DNA from: Sporomusa silvacetica DSM 10669
GTDB lineage: Bacteria > Bacillota > Negativicutes > Sporomusales > Sporomusaceae
Reading direction: 5' to 3'
Length of the DNA: 64,000 nucleotides
Assembly (NCBI RefSeq): GCF_002257705.1
Contig: NZ_LSLK01000110.1
Location: forward strand, 1-64,000
The notes under the pieces were generated by a model that saw nothing but the letters and a program-made list of their open reading frames with translations, was not told the DNA's origin and ran no database searches. The position numbers and the translations under genes are program-made. This document shows positions 40,530 to 49,385 of this stretch, piece after piece (positions within the stretch are counted from its first letter, which is position 1; each line of letters starts with the position of its first letter).

Positions 40530-41531
40530 ATGCTGCAGGGTCATCAAACATGGGTTTTCAAATCAAAACCAACCATTATTGGTTCTGCTGCAATCGGCGG
40601 ACCTTTTGAAGCACAGGGTAATCTGGCAGACGATTTTGACCTGCTTCATGGTGATATTTGGCTTGGGCAGGACAGTTACGAACAAGCAGAAAAAAAATTT
40701 TTGGAACAAGCTTGTGAAACTGCAATAAAAAAAGCGGGACTCAAAAAGGAGGACGTCCAGTTTTTTCTCAGTGGTGATTTAATTAACCAGATTATGCCCA
40801 GCAGCTTTACCGCCCGTACCCTTGCCGTTCCTTATTTAGGTATCTATGGAGCTTGCTCTAGTTCAATGGAAGGCCTTTCCTTAGCCTCTCTGATCATCGA
40901 TAGTGGGTTCGCCCAGAATGCCCTTGTTGGTACATCCAGCCATAACGCCGCTTCTGAAAAGCAATACAGGTATCCTACCGAATATGGCGCACAGAAGCCT
41001 CCTACAGCCCAATGGACTGTTACAGGGGCGGGTGCGGCAGTTGTTGCCAAACTAGGAAAAGGTCCACATGTTGCAGCATCTACGATTGGACGGGTAGTCG
41101 ACATGGGACTTTCCGACCCTTTTAATATGGGAGCAGCCATGGCTCCGGCTGCCGTTGACACCATCGAAGCTCACTTCAGAGATTTGAACATTTGCCCAGC
41201 ATACTATGACCTTATAACGACTGGCGACTTAGGCAAAGTAGGTCACCGCATTGCCGGAGATTTGCTTACAAAGCATGGACTTAGCATCCCTGTAGAAAAG
41301 TTGACCGACTGCGGTATTTTAATGTATAAAGCAGACCAGCCAGTTCTCGCAGGCGCCAGTGGCTGCGCCTGTGTTGCTACAACTACCTTTGGGCATCTTT
41401 TAAATCGCATGCGCCGGGGGGAGCTGAACCGAATTCTGGTTATAGCCACCGGCGCTTTGCTCTCCCCCATGTCATACCAACAAAAAGAAACCATACCGTG
41501 TGTGGCCCACGCAGTAGCAATAGAAATGTAA
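40530..41531 (+). CDS. spoVAD: Stage V sporulation protein AD, 333 aa
   Basis: Thiolase-fold protein that binds dipicolinate and faces the spore inner membrane. Markers: GHQTWVFKSKPTIIGSAAIG, YGACSSSMEGLSLASLIIDS (thiolase-type Cys loop), TSSHNAASEKQYRYPTEYGA and TGAGAAVVAKLGKGP. The length is as usual. It is coupled directly to spoVAC (TAA then ATG) and followed by spoVAE 13 bases on. Confidence 0.95.
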   Translation: MLQGHQTWVFKSKPTIIGSAAIGGPFEAQGNLADDFDLLHGDIWLGQDSYEQAEKKFLEQACETAIKKAGLKKEDVQFFLSGDLINQIMPSSFTARTLAVPYLGIYGACSSSMEGLSLASLIIDSGFAQNALVGTSSHNAASEKQYRYPTEYGAQKPPTAQWTVTGAGAAVVAKLGKGPHVAASTIGRVVDMGLSDPFNMGAAMAPAAVDTIEAHFRDLNICPAYYDLITTGDLGKVGHRIAGDLLTKHGLSIPVEKLTDCGILMYKADQPVLAGASGCACVATTTFGHLLNRMRRGELNRILVIATGALLSPMSYQQKETIPCVAHAVAIEM

Positions 41532-41544
41532 AACGGAGGCTTAT

Positions 41545-41898
41545 GTGGAAAAGTTTGTTTTGGCGTTTATCGTTGGCGGAACGATATGTGTAATTGGACA
41601 ACTCCTTATGGATGGACTGAAACTAACGCCTGCACATACAATGGTTGCTTTAGTAGTGTCTGGAGCTGTTTTAGGCGGCTTTGGCCTATATGACGATTTA
41701 ATTAAATTTGCAGGTGCAGGAGCTTCTGTTCCTATCAGCAGCTTTGGCAATCAATTGGTAAAGGGCGCCCTCCAGGAAGCAGAAAAAACCGGCCTCGTGG
41801 GCGTATTGACAGGTATTTTTAAAATCACCAGTGCCGGCATTTCATCGGCAATTATTTTTGGATTTTTGGCGTCTTTACTATGTAAACCGAAAGGATAA
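41545..41898 (+). CDS. spoVAE: Stage V sporulation protein AEb, 117 aa
   Basis: Small membrane protein of four helices: VLAFIVGGTICVIGQLLMDG, HTMVALVVSGAVLGGFGLYD, FAGAGASVPISSFGNQLVKG and SSAIIFGFLASLLCKPKG. It resembles spoVAC in the GAG-S-VP loop, as in the AC/AEb family. It completes the DPA channel set of the C-D-Eb type. GTG start with CGGAGG upstream. Confidence 0.93.
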   Translation: MEKFVLAFIVGGTICVIGQLLMDGLKLTPAHTMVALVVSGAVLGGFGLYDDLIKFAGAGASVPISSFGNQLVKGALQEAEKTGLVGVLTGIFKITSAGISSAIIFGFLASLLCKPKG

Positions 41899-41912
41899 AG
41901 GAGGTGAAGAAA

Positions 41913-42119
41913 ATGACCGTAGGTACGCAAATGACTCAAGCCATTGCAACTGTTCAAAATGCAGCCGCCACTATGAAGACATTCTCATTAGAGACTCAGG
42001 ATCAGCAGGCAAAGCAAACATTCGAACAGTTAGCAACTACTCTTGACAGTGCTGTTGATACATTAAAGCAGAGACAAAAGCGGGTTGAGCAGCAGGAACC
42101 ACAATACAAACAACAATAA
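41913..42119 (+). CDS. DUF1657 protein, 68 aa
   Basis: MTVGTQMTQAIATVQNAAAT, then LETQDQQAKQTFEQLATTLD and the end VEQQEPQYKQQ, clearly a paralogue of the first gene in the operon (same QEPQYK ending). A GGAGG eight bases before the ATG at 41913 decides the start; the frame is open from 41904. It closes the spoVA-type operon, followed by a terminator at 42138. Confidence 0.92.
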   Translation: MTVGTQMTQAIATVQNAAATMKTFSLETQDQQAKQTFEQLATTLDSAVDTLKQRQKRVEQQEPQYKQQ

Positions 42120-42137
42120 CGATTATGCAACTACTCT

Positions 42138-42170
42138 AACCAAAGCCGGAATCTTATTTCAGCTTTGGTT
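42138..42170 (+). terminator. Terminator of the spoVA operon
   Basis: AACCAAAGC (42138-42146) pairs with GCTTTGGTT (42162-42170), followed by ATTTCCTTTT. A second hairpin, GCTGTCGC (42206-42213) with GCGACAGC (42238-42245), lies just beyond. Confidence 0.75.
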
Positions 42171-42351
42171 ATTTCCTTTTGAAAGATTATAGGAGAAAGA
42201 AAAGAGCTGTCGCCAGCGATAAATTTATATCACTAATGCGACAGCCCCTTTCTGAAGTTAAGCTCTTTAATAATATCATGGGTATCTCAGCTTACTATTC
42301 TGCTGGAAACACAGGGCATCTTGGTACTTTTTGATTTTTTGCACCAGACCC

Positions 42352-42522
42352 CTATTTACTAGTCATTATATTGGATGCAGGAGGAGTATTAGAATACATT
42401 GTCAATTCAGTTAATGCGGTCATTTCCGGTGAAGTTCCACCTATCGCTGAGCAATCAGTACCGTGAACATCATAGGGAACATGATAGTTAGCATTGTCTA
42501 TTTTTTGTTTGTTTTTTTTCAT
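42352..42522 (-). CDS. Small hypothetical protein, 56 aa
   Basis: MKKNKQKIDNANYHVPYDVH, GTDCSAIGGTSPEMTALTEL, ending TMYSNTPPASNIMTSK. Basic start, one cysteine, many Ser/Thr/Asn. GGGGAGGAACC lies well placed before the ATG and a 10-bp palindrome lies just upstream (42545-42572). No family recognised. A sporulation or peptide-precursor role is possible but unsupported. Confidence 0.65.
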   Translation of the reverse strand: MKKNKQKIDNANYHVPYDVHGTDCSAIGGTSPEMTALTELTMYSNTPPASNIMTSK

Positions 42523-42544
42523 GCTTGGTTCCTCCCCTTCTTTT

Positions 42545-42572
42545 ATATTGGTCGTTAACAGTCGACCAATAT
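42545..42572. promoter_or_regulatory. Operator-like palindrome
   Basis: ATATTGGTCG (42545-42554) and CGACCAATAT (42563-42572) form a perfect 10-bp inverted repeat with an 8-base centre, 22 bases upstream of the small gene on the minus strand. It looks like a repressor site or leader hairpin. Confidence 0.5.
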
Positions 42573-42676
42573 TAGTATCAGAAATAGTTAATCGACTTAT
42601 CCGAGGAAGTTTTTGTTCCGAAAGACAGGTGAACCAGTTTTTACTTACCCAATTTGTTTCGCACCAGAATCGAAGA

Positions 42677-42701
42677 AAGGGCGATTCAGAAAATCGCCCT
42701 T
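42677..42701 (-). terminator. Terminator after the aldehyde oxidoreductase gene
   Basis: Perfect 10-bp stem AAGGGCGATT/AATCGCCCTT, 21 bases after the stop at 42723; on the minus strand it is followed by TCTTCG, a modest tail. Confidence 0.6.
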
Positions 42702-42722
42702 GGAAATATTATTATATTACAA

Positions 42723-45455
42723 CTATTTTTTAGCTGCTAAAGCTGCCTTAATTTTTTCAGGCAATGCAGGTACAGAATAAACACGAGCACCGCATGCATT
42801 GTAGATAGCGTTAAGGATAGCTGGATGTGGAGCAGTCAGTGGGCCTTCGCCTACGCCGGCAGAGCCGTACGGTCCATTTTCACGCGGAGTAATATTGTAA
42901 ATGAGTTCCATTTCATCCGGAACATCATCAATCATCGGCAGACCACAACCCGCCAAACTGGTGTGTTTCTTGAGGTCATCGAAGTCCTCGGTAAGAGCAA
43001 GGCCGATACCTTGCGCTAGAGCGCCATAGATTTGGCCGTCGCAAGTTGTCTTGTTGGTAAGCGTACCGATATCATTAACGGTTGTAAATCTAACCACTTT
43101 AGCCTTAAAGGTCTTCATATCAACTTCAACTTCAGGCATAAATACTGCGTACATGTAAATGCAGAACGGGTTACCTTGACAAGTTTCAGGACTGCAGTCG
43201 GTACACATGGATGCTGCCCAAGAACCATCATAGTGAAGCGGAATGTTTTCGGCTACCATTTCAGCATAGGTGCGGAAAGTGCCGTCTGATTTTTTCATAG
43301 CGTTGACTAGCATTTCAGCAGCAACCCTTGTGGCATTACCAGTCATTACGTTTTGACGGCTACCGCCGGAAGGACCGCTGGCAGGAGTAAAGGCCATGTC
43401 ATTCATGACAAGCTTGATTTGGTCAGGTGTGATGCCTATCTGGCGGAGAGTTTCATGAGCATGAGTCAAAGTAGCAAGATCTGCGCCTTGACCATGGTCT
43501 TGCCATGAGTTACCGATGGTTACAGTGCCGTCTTCGTTGAGTTCTGACCACGCATGTGAGCCGTCAGGACCATCAAGGCCGCAACCATAGACACCGAGTG
43601 CCAGACCAACGCCACGTTTCTTTTCAGGGGTTGAGAGTTCTTTACAACGCTGTTTGGCTTCTTCATATAACGGACGGAGTTTGTCGAACATTTCTTCGAA
43701 GCAGAATACTTCCGGTACTTGGCCAGTAGGAGTAGTAGAGCCAGGACGGTAAATATTCTTATAGCGGAGATCAAATGGATCCATGCCGAGTTTTTCGGCC
43801 AATTCGTCTATGCAGATTTCTGAAGATAAGAACGCTTTCGGCGAGCCGTAAGCACGGAAGGCTGAGCCCCAAGCATGGTTTGTGCACACGGTTTGGCCTT
43901 TACCACGAATGTTAGGGATATTATAACCAGCGCCAGTAAACTGACCTTGACGCACGGTATTGAGGTCACCGAATTCGCTGTACGGCCCATGGTCGAGCCA
44001 CCATGCGGTTTCCATTGCCAGCAGTTTACCTGTTTTATCTGCAGCAAGCTTAGTCTTCACAAGAGCAGGCGAACGTTTACCGGTATAGGTAATTTGTTGG
44101 AACATATTAAATATAAGGGAAACAGGCTTGCCATCGCAAGCGAGGCAGGCAACGCCCAGCAATGCTTCGTTGGTCGGGCTGAATTTGTAACCAAAAGTTG
44201 CGCCAGTCGGATTGGCAACAAGACGTAATTTTTCTGGTTCAATGCCGATACCAGCGACGATCATGGCATGATGCAGGTGCAATGCGATACTCTTGGAGTG
44301 AATGGTCAGACGGCCTTCCTCATCCATGTATGCGCTTCCGCAGTCAGTCTCCAGTGGCAGATGCGGTTGACGGCTGCAGTAAGTCTCAACTTCTGCTGTG
44401 ACAACATCAGCGCGATCCATAATAGGTTTGGTTTCTTCGCCTTTCACAACGCCTTGTTCAAAGTAGATGTTAGGAGTACCTGGGTGAATTTCAATAGCGT
44501 CTTGCGCCATAGCAGCCCACCCGCTCATGTAAGCTGGCAGTATTTCAAGATCAACCTTGACGGCCTTAGCTGCCGCTCTGGCATGTTCTTCGGTATCAGC
44601 GGCAACTATGGCAATAGCGTCACCGAATTGGAATATTTTTTCATCGCACAGGATAGGACGATCCCAGCCATCACCTTTATTGGTCGGGAAGGTAATAAGA
44701 CCAGTAATACGGTTTTTACCTTTGACATCTTTGTGGGTAACAACTTTATAAACGCCAGGCATTTTTTCAGCCGCGGACGTATCAATACCTTTAATATTGG
44801 CATGCGAAACTTCGGCCTGTACTAAAGCCAACCGTAACGTTCCTTCAGGCATTTGGAGCGCAACATCGGCACCGAAATCCCATGTACCAGTAACTTTTTG
44901 GAGAGCTGATGGGCGAATATAAGTAGTGCCATATATCTTGTTGCCCACAGGTTTGTATATCAAGTCTTCTTTGCGTATTTCGCCACGAATTACTTGAGCG
45001 GCAGCCATTACCGCATCGACTAACGGTTTGTAGCCAGTGCAACGGCAAGCATTTTTGTGTTTCTGGAACCAAGCCCGTACATCTTCTCTAGTAGGATTAG
45101 TATTTTCGTCTAACAGCACTTTTGCTGATAAGATAAATCCAGGACTGCAAAATCCGCATTGTGCACAGCCATAAGCCATCCAGGCAACTTGCAGTGGATG
45201 CAGGTTTTCCGGAGTGCCAATCCCCTCAATTGTCGTAATGCAAGCCTCATCAGGCACTTTCTTCATTTTTAACACGCAAGACAATACTACGCGACCATCC
45301 ATAATAATTGAACAGGCTCCACATTGTGCTTGCTTACAGCCAACCTTGCAACCTGTCATCATTAACTGTTCGCGGAGCACTTCAGCCAATGAACGATCTG
45401 GATCAACAATCAGTGTTCTAGCAACACCATTGATCTTCAGTATTTTCTTCTGCAT
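42723..45455 (-). CDS. mop: Molybdenum aldehyde oxidoreductase (Mop-type, xanthine oxidase family), 910 aa
   Basis: A single-chain enzyme strongly resembling Desulfovibrio gigas aldehyde oxidoreductase. The first [2Fe-2S] cluster uses Cys40, 45, 48 and 60 and the second Cys100, 103, 137 and 139, matching Mop positions. The large Mo domain contains KGKNRITGLITFPTNKGDGW, GTFGYKFSPTNEALL-like segments, PSGGSRQNVMTGNA and the catalytic Glu in GVGEGPLTAPHPAI. There is no FAD domain, as expected for Mop. It should oxidise aldehydes to acids with ferredoxin or flavodoxin as acceptor. A MoeA-like gene lies upstream on the same strand. Confidence 0.94.
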   Translation of the reverse strand: MQKKILKINGVARTLIVDPDRSLAEVLREQLMMTGCKVGCKQAQCGACSIIMDGRVVLSCVLKMKKVPDEACITTIEGIGTPENLHPLQVAWMAYGCAQCGFCSPGFILSAKVLLDENTNPTREDVRAWFQKHKNACRCTGYKPLVDAVMAAAQVIRGEIRKEDLIYKPVGNKIYGTTYIRPSALQKVTGTWDFGADVALQMPEGTLRLALVQAEVSHANIKGIDTSAAEKMPGVYKVVTHKDVKGKNRITGLITFPTNKGDGWDRPILCDEKIFQFGDAIAIVAADTEEHARAAAKAVKVDLEILPAYMSGWAAMAQDAIEIHPGTPNIYFEQGVVKGEETKPIMDRADVVTAEVETYCSRQPHLPLETDCGSAYMDEEGRLTIHSKSIALHLHHAMIVAGIGIEPEKLRLVANPTGATFGYKFSPTNEALLGVACLACDGKPVSLIFNMFQQITYTGKRSPALVKTKLAADKTGKLLAMETAWWLDHGPYSEFGDLNTVRQGQFTGAGYNIPNIRGKGQTVCTNHAWGSAFRAYGSPKAFLSSEICIDELAEKLGMDPFDLRYKNIYRPGSTTPTGQVPEVFCFEEMFDKLRPLYEEAKQRCKELSTPEKKRGVGLALGVYGCGLDGPDGSHAWSELNEDGTVTIGNSWQDHGQGADLATLTHAHETLRQIGITPDQIKLVMNDMAFTPASGPSGGSRQNVMTGNATRVAAEMLVNAMKKSDGTFRTYAEMVAENIPLHYDGSWAASMCTDCSPETCQGNPFCIYMYAVFMPEVEVDMKTFKAKVVRFTTVNDIGTLTNKTTCDGQIYGALAQGIGLALTEDFDDLKKHTSLAGCGLPMIDDVPDEMELIYNITPRENGPYGSAGVGEGPLTAPHPAILNAIYNACGARVYSVPALPEKIKAALAAKK

Positions 45456-45657
45456 TTTGTCTCTCCTTTAACCTCTTTTTATTATTATGTTTTTATATTT
45501 CAAAGGAGTTGGTGCTCCCAGAAATCCGCTAACTATCTTTTTTGCACGTTTCGTCCTCCTTTTTGGATATCGAGTCCCTTAAAGACTTATTTAGTTTTTT
45601 CCAACATTAGTTGCTCTATACACTATATAGATAAAACAAAAACTGACTGTTCATCAC

Positions 45658-46683
45658 CTAACTGCCCTTACCAAAAGTACAATGGGGGTATTGGCACAAA
45701 TCACAATTGAAACAGAATCCCCCATGGGCCAAGCGAGTAATATCTTTTCGGGTAATTTCTTCTCCTGCTAAAATACGAGGAACAAGCAAATCAAATATTG
45801 TTGTTTTGTGATACATCACGCAACCGGGTAAACCTAATACTGGAATGTTGCCGATACGGGCGAGCATAAACATCGACCCTGGAAGTACTGGTGCACCATA
45901 AGAAATGACATAGCCGCCAGCCTCTTTAATTCCCACCGGGGTCACGTCATCCGGATCAACCGACATCCCTCCGGTGGTTATAATCATTTCGGCCCCTTCT
46001 TTGATTAACGTTTGGATGGACTCAGAAATCATCGTAACGTTATCATCAGAAAAGATCTGCCGCAAAATTTGACTGCCTAATTCCGTTATTTTTCTCTGTA
46101 TAACCGGGCCAAACTGATCTTGTATGCGCCCATGATAAACCTCGCTGCCGGTGGTAACAACTCCTACCTTTAACGATCTTAGCGGTTTGATCTCCACAAT
46201 TGGAAAAAACGCCTCACCTATTTTTTCCACGTTACGTATTTTGTCAGTATTAATTACCAACGGGACAACCCGGCTGCCGGCAATAACGTCCCCGGCACCG
46301 ACCATCTGATTTGAATGTATGGTAGCCAACACTATTTCATCAATGTCGTTAATTTTATCTAATGCACTGGTATTAATCTTTAACAGACCCGCCATTTTCG
46401 CTCTAAGTTCAACCTTGCCTTCCACTGGCTCTGTCAAGGTAATGCCTTGCCCGGCAGCGGCTTGGGCGATTCTAATTGCCGCATCATTTTCATGCAAGGC
46501 ATTCTCATTTACTTCCCAGACATATAGGTGCTCTTTCCCTAAATTCAATAGTTTAGGTACGTCCTCGCGCTTTACTACATGACCTTTTTTAAATGCCCGG
46601 CCTTTTGACTTGCCGGGAACGATCTCTGTAATGTCATGGCATAATACCATACCTTCCGCTTCGTAAACTGGTACGACTTTCAT
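45658..46683 (-). CDS. MoeA/MoCF-domain molybdopterin-binding protein with Cys-rich tail, 341 aa
   Basis: Starts MKVVPVYEAEGMVLCHDITE. The MoCF_biosynth domain lies in residues about 170-310 (LKVGVVTTGSEVYHGRIQDQ, MIITTGGMSVDPDDVTPVGI, PVLGLPGCVMYHKTTIFDLL). It is shorter than MoeA and ends in a cysteine cluster CFNCDLCQYPHCTFGKG that could bind iron or sulfur. Placed 202 bases upstream of the aldehyde oxidoreductase, it is probably a dedicated cofactor-handling protein. Its exact step is unknown. Confidence 0.82.
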   Translation of the reverse strand: MKVVPVYEAEGMVLCHDITEIVPGKSKGRAFKKGHVVKREDVPKLLNLGKEHLYVWEVNENALHENDAAIRIAQAAAGQGITLTEPVEGKVELRAKMAGLLKINTSALDKINDIDEIVLATIHSNQMVGAGDVIAGSRVVPLVINTDKIRNVEKIGEAFFPIVEIKPLRSLKVGVVTTGSEVYHGRIQDQFGPVIQRKITELGSQILRQIFSDDNVTMISESIQTLIKEGAEMIITTGGMSVDPDDVTPVGIKEAGGYVISYGAPVLPGSMFMLARIGNIPVLGLPGCVMYHKTTIFDLLVPRILAGEEITRKDITRLAHGGFCFNCDLCQYPHCTFGKGS

Positions 46684-47127
46684 CCGTTCAACTCCTTATA
46701 ATTATGAAAATACCTAGAACAAGCTGTACTATATTTATATAAAAAGGCAAAGTGCAACAAAAGGAAATGGCACTATGCACAATGGTTATAATTCTCAATT
46801 GGGATGTTATTTATGCTGATTAATGTATGCCACATAGAGCGTTTGTTTTACATGCTAATCACTAGGTAACGATACATGATGTATTTATACAAGCAAAAGA
46901 GAACCAGCTTGTATCCAAAGCCAGTTCTCTTTCGTAAAGGAGAAATTATTTATTTTTATTGCGTTTTACAAAGTCCCCCTGGATAACAGATTATTACTGC
47001 TAATATTAATTATACATTAATTTAGTATAATTAATTCCATTTCGCAGAAACCCAGTTTTGCTAACAGAAAAAATATAGTTAATACCATAAGAACCGGAAG
47101 ATCAAAGCTGAGGAGGAAAAATTAAAG
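46684..47127. other. Intergenic region, mostly featureless
   Basis: Separates the MoeA-like gene (leftward) and the 176-aa gene (rightward). It contains a weak hairpin, AGAGAAC (46898-46904) with GTTCTCT (46924-46930), followed by TTCG. AT-rich sequence upstream of 47128 could hold promoters; nothing definite is seen. Confidence 0.4.
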
Positions 47128-47658
47128 ATGAATGTTTTTTCGAATATAAAATCAATATTCACCCGAGAACATAGTACCAATGAAGAAATTCTTTCGATCG
47201 ACGATAAAAATCAAGAAATAATTCAAGATTTTACCCTCAAAATACAAGATACGTGTCATCAACTAGTACAAATCTTTGAACCGCAACATGAACAATTTGG
47301 TCCATTATACGAACAACTAAACAAGCTGTGCAAAAGTGCTTTAATCAAATTGCCTTCAGATTTCGTTTATAGTGATACTGGCAATACCCTTTTCACGGCA
47401 ATCGCTTATACCAAATTGTACTATTGGTTACGGTCAAATAACGATAAGAAAGAATATAAATCAGAGTTGATTCTCTGCGAGGAAATCGATAAGAAAAAAA
47501 GATTATCGCCCACATTGCGTACAGCTGTACAAAAAATATGTTTCGAGGAAAACACTGATCAAACTAAATACGAATCCAGTTTGAAATACTTTCGCAAAAT
47601 GTGTATTCATGAAATTGATAAATTATCCGAAACAGAGATTATTGACGAATATAATTAA
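47128..47658 (+). CDS. Hypothetical protein, 176 aa
   Basis: MNVFSNIKSIFTREHSTNEE at the start. Soluble, mostly helical and strongly charged: DKNQEIIQDFTLKIQDTCHQ, FTAIAYTKLYYWLRSNNDKK, KYFRKMCIHEIDKLSETEII. No signal peptide, no known motif. A GAGGAGG lies about ten bases before the ATG and a terminator follows at 47744, so it is a stand-alone gene. No family recognised. Confidence 0.65.
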   Translation: MNVFSNIKSIFTREHSTNEEILSIDDKNQEIIQDFTLKIQDTCHQLVQIFEPQHEQFGPLYEQLNKLCKSALIKLPSDFVYSDTGNTLFTAIAYTKLYYWLRSNNDKKEYKSELILCEEIDKKKRLSPTLRTAVQKICFEENTDQTKYESSLKYFRKMCIHEIDKLSETEIIDEYN

Positions 47659-47743
47659 TAAGTCCGCGAACTCACTGCAAACACTCCTTCCTCTCTTTAT
47701 CGCTGCATCTGCTTTGTTACCAAGGATTTAACCAATAAATTGT

Positions 47744-47779
47744 GAACCAGGTTGCCGTAAACGTCCTCCTGGTTCTTTT
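47744..47779 (+). terminator. Terminator after the 176-aa gene
   Basis: GAACCAGG (47744-47751) pairs with CCTGGTTC (47768-47775), followed by TTTTG. Confidence 0.75.
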
Positions 47780-47924
47780 GTGACCTTACCAATAGATTCA
47801 AAATATATATAAGCTTATTTGTGAAGCAACCACCGTCTTAACTCCTGCAAGTGGTCAAATAGAGACATCTTCTTGCCTCTGTCGCGCTATCAATTTCTAA
47901 ATATTGGTTATCCATGACTTCTCA

Positions 47925-48125
47925 CTATTTTGTTTCACCCGGCTTGTTTTCTGTTGGCTTGCCCTCAATATTTATAACATTAGACGACTCTCCCGCTACA
48001 GCATGCCTTAACTCACTAAGCCCTTTGCCTAATGCCTTACCTGCCTCAGGCAGCTTACCCGGTCCGAATACAATGAGAGCAATGACTAGTATTACACCTA
48101 ATTCTGGCATACTGAAATTAAGCAA
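47925..48125 (-). CDS. tatA: Twin-arginine translocase subunit TatA, 66 aa
   Basis: MLNFSMPELGVILVIALIVF is the single membrane helix, followed by the GPGKLPEAGKALGKGLSELR hinge and amphipathic helix and a polar tail. This is the TatA/TatE layout. Start is TTG with GGGG upstream, since the MLNF start matches related proteins; ATG at 48110 would remove part of the N-terminus. No tatC is in the window. It stands beside a molybdoenzyme operon whose catalytic subunit has a Tat signal, so it may serve that export. Confidence 0.9.
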   Translation of the reverse strand: MLNFSMPELGVILVIALIVFGPGKLPEAGKALGKGLSELRHAVAGESSNVINIEGKPTENKPGETK

Positions 48126-48209
48126 AATTCCCTATCCCCTTTCTTATAAAAATTCCGGTATGAACCAATGAAAATATAGTCCTGTATGTTAACTGATGCT
48201 CTTTCTAAC

Positions 48210-49376
48210 TCAATTCTTAACCACGCACCCCAACAAGCGTGCCATACGCTGCTCTAGAGGCTCCAACAAGTGATCGATTTCTTCTTGTCTTTTCTCGCTG
48301 AGTACTCGCGGCGTCTGGGCAAGCATTGCGTCAAGATCGACGGTTGAGATTATTTTGATGCTTTCACAGCAACAAATATCTTTACATAAACCGCACTGCG
48401 TGCAGCGCGACGTATCCAAGGAAATACTGCAAAGATTATCCTGGTTACGAATAACGATGGCCGCAGTCGGACAAGCCTCCGCACAGGCTCCACAGCCATT
48501 GCAGCTGTCGGCAATATGAATATCCCCCCAGAGGCTGCTGTGAAAACCCGTAGAAATCGCCGTAGTTTTAAGTTTCTTTAGGGAGTTAACCAGCGAACAC
48601 CACTTATCCGGCAAGTATTTGGACTCTTCCATGGGATTCATCAGTTCAGTATTAGTATCTGGTTGCTTGTCAGCAGTACCCAAGATTATTTCCGGCAGCA
48701 CCTGTGTAAAAAGGCTCTCACTTTTTCTCTTAAACGCGGTGAGAAAGGCGCGGCGTGACATGCCAGTCGCCTCACTTTCCATGATAGGCAGCGGTTTGAT
48801 TTTTTCCGGAATCTTCTGGGTAAGGGCAATCACGACAGGATATTTCCAGCATTCCAGTAACCGGTTTGCCGTGTCAGCCATTGTCTGAACCAGAAAGCAA
48901 AGCTTGTTTTGCAGACAGTCTACACAGGAGGCATTGAGGATGGACACGCTGGTTGCACCTCGAAGAACCGCATCGACAAGAATGGATTCCTCGCACCGAG
49001 CGATACACTGCACAGCAATGGCACGCTGACGCTCAGCGGGATGAGCTTTGAGATAGGCTTCACAAGCGAAGGCAACTGCTCCTGAGCGTTCTACATGAAG
49101 TGCAATAAGCGAGCGTAACTCTTTATTAGAAGGCAGCTTGGCGGAAAGCGCACCGCTGGGGCAGACCGAAGTGCAGGCACCGCATCCGCTACACTTTTCA
49201 GCTAGTAAGGCAAGACCTTCCGAGCAGGTAATGGCACCACTGGGACACACCGAGGAACAGCGCAGACAGGAGCTATGAAGATGCCGCTTGCGCAGGCACC
49301 GCTTTTCGTGCATGACGATACCCCGCTTGTCAAGCTTGGCACAGGCTTCTGTAAATTGTTCAAGTTTAGACAACAT
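48210..49376 (-). CDS. Polyferredoxin-like iron-sulfur protein, 388 aa
   Basis: Two ferredoxin motifs lie near the N-terminus (CLRCSSVCPSGAI and CSGCGACTSVCPSGAL). A middle section has the spaced cysteines CIARCEE ... ILNASCVDCLQNKLC, reminiscent of MvhD/HdrA-type domains. Two more [4Fe-4S] motifs lie near the C-terminus (CNGCGACAEACPTAAI, CTQCGLCKDICCCESI). A twin-arginine-like stretch SRRAFLTAFKRK appears in the interior near residue 207, not at the N-terminus. Last gene of the molybdoenzyme operon, so probably an electron-transfer partner. GGAGGTGAATGAAGTAA precedes the ATG. Confidence 0.78.
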   Translation of the reverse strand: MLSKLEQFTEACAKLDKRGIVMHEKRCLRKRHLHSSCLRCSSVCPSGAITCSEGLALLAEKCSGCGACTSVCPSGALSAKLPSNKELRSLIALHVERSGAVAFACEAYLKAHPAERQRAIAVQCIARCEESILVDAVLRGATSVSILNASCVDCLQNKLCFLVQTMADTANRLLECWKYPVVIALTQKIPEKIKPLPIMESEATGMSRRAFLTAFKRKSESLFTQVLPEIILGTADKQPDTNTELMNPMEESKYLPDKWCSLVNSLKKLKTTAISTGFHSSLWGDIHIADSCNGCGACAEACPTAAIVIRNQDNLCSISLDTSRCTQCGLCKDICCCESIKIISTVDLDAMLAQTPRVLSEKRQEEIDHLLEPLEQRMARLLGCVVKN

Positions 49377-49385
49377 TTACTTCAT

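Noticed and set aside
42723..45455. Assignment of the molybdenum hydroxylase as xanthine dehydrogenase feeding the allantoin pathway
   Set aside because: Cysteine positions and length match Mop-type aldehyde oxidoreductase, there is no FAD subunit, and it lies far from the all genes with other neighbours.
45456..45657. AGGAGG followed by a four-codon frame (GTG CAA AAA AGA TAG) and a search for a Moco riboswitch before the aldehyde oxidoreductase
   Set aside because: The frame is too short and no Moco-riboswitch core could be recognised.
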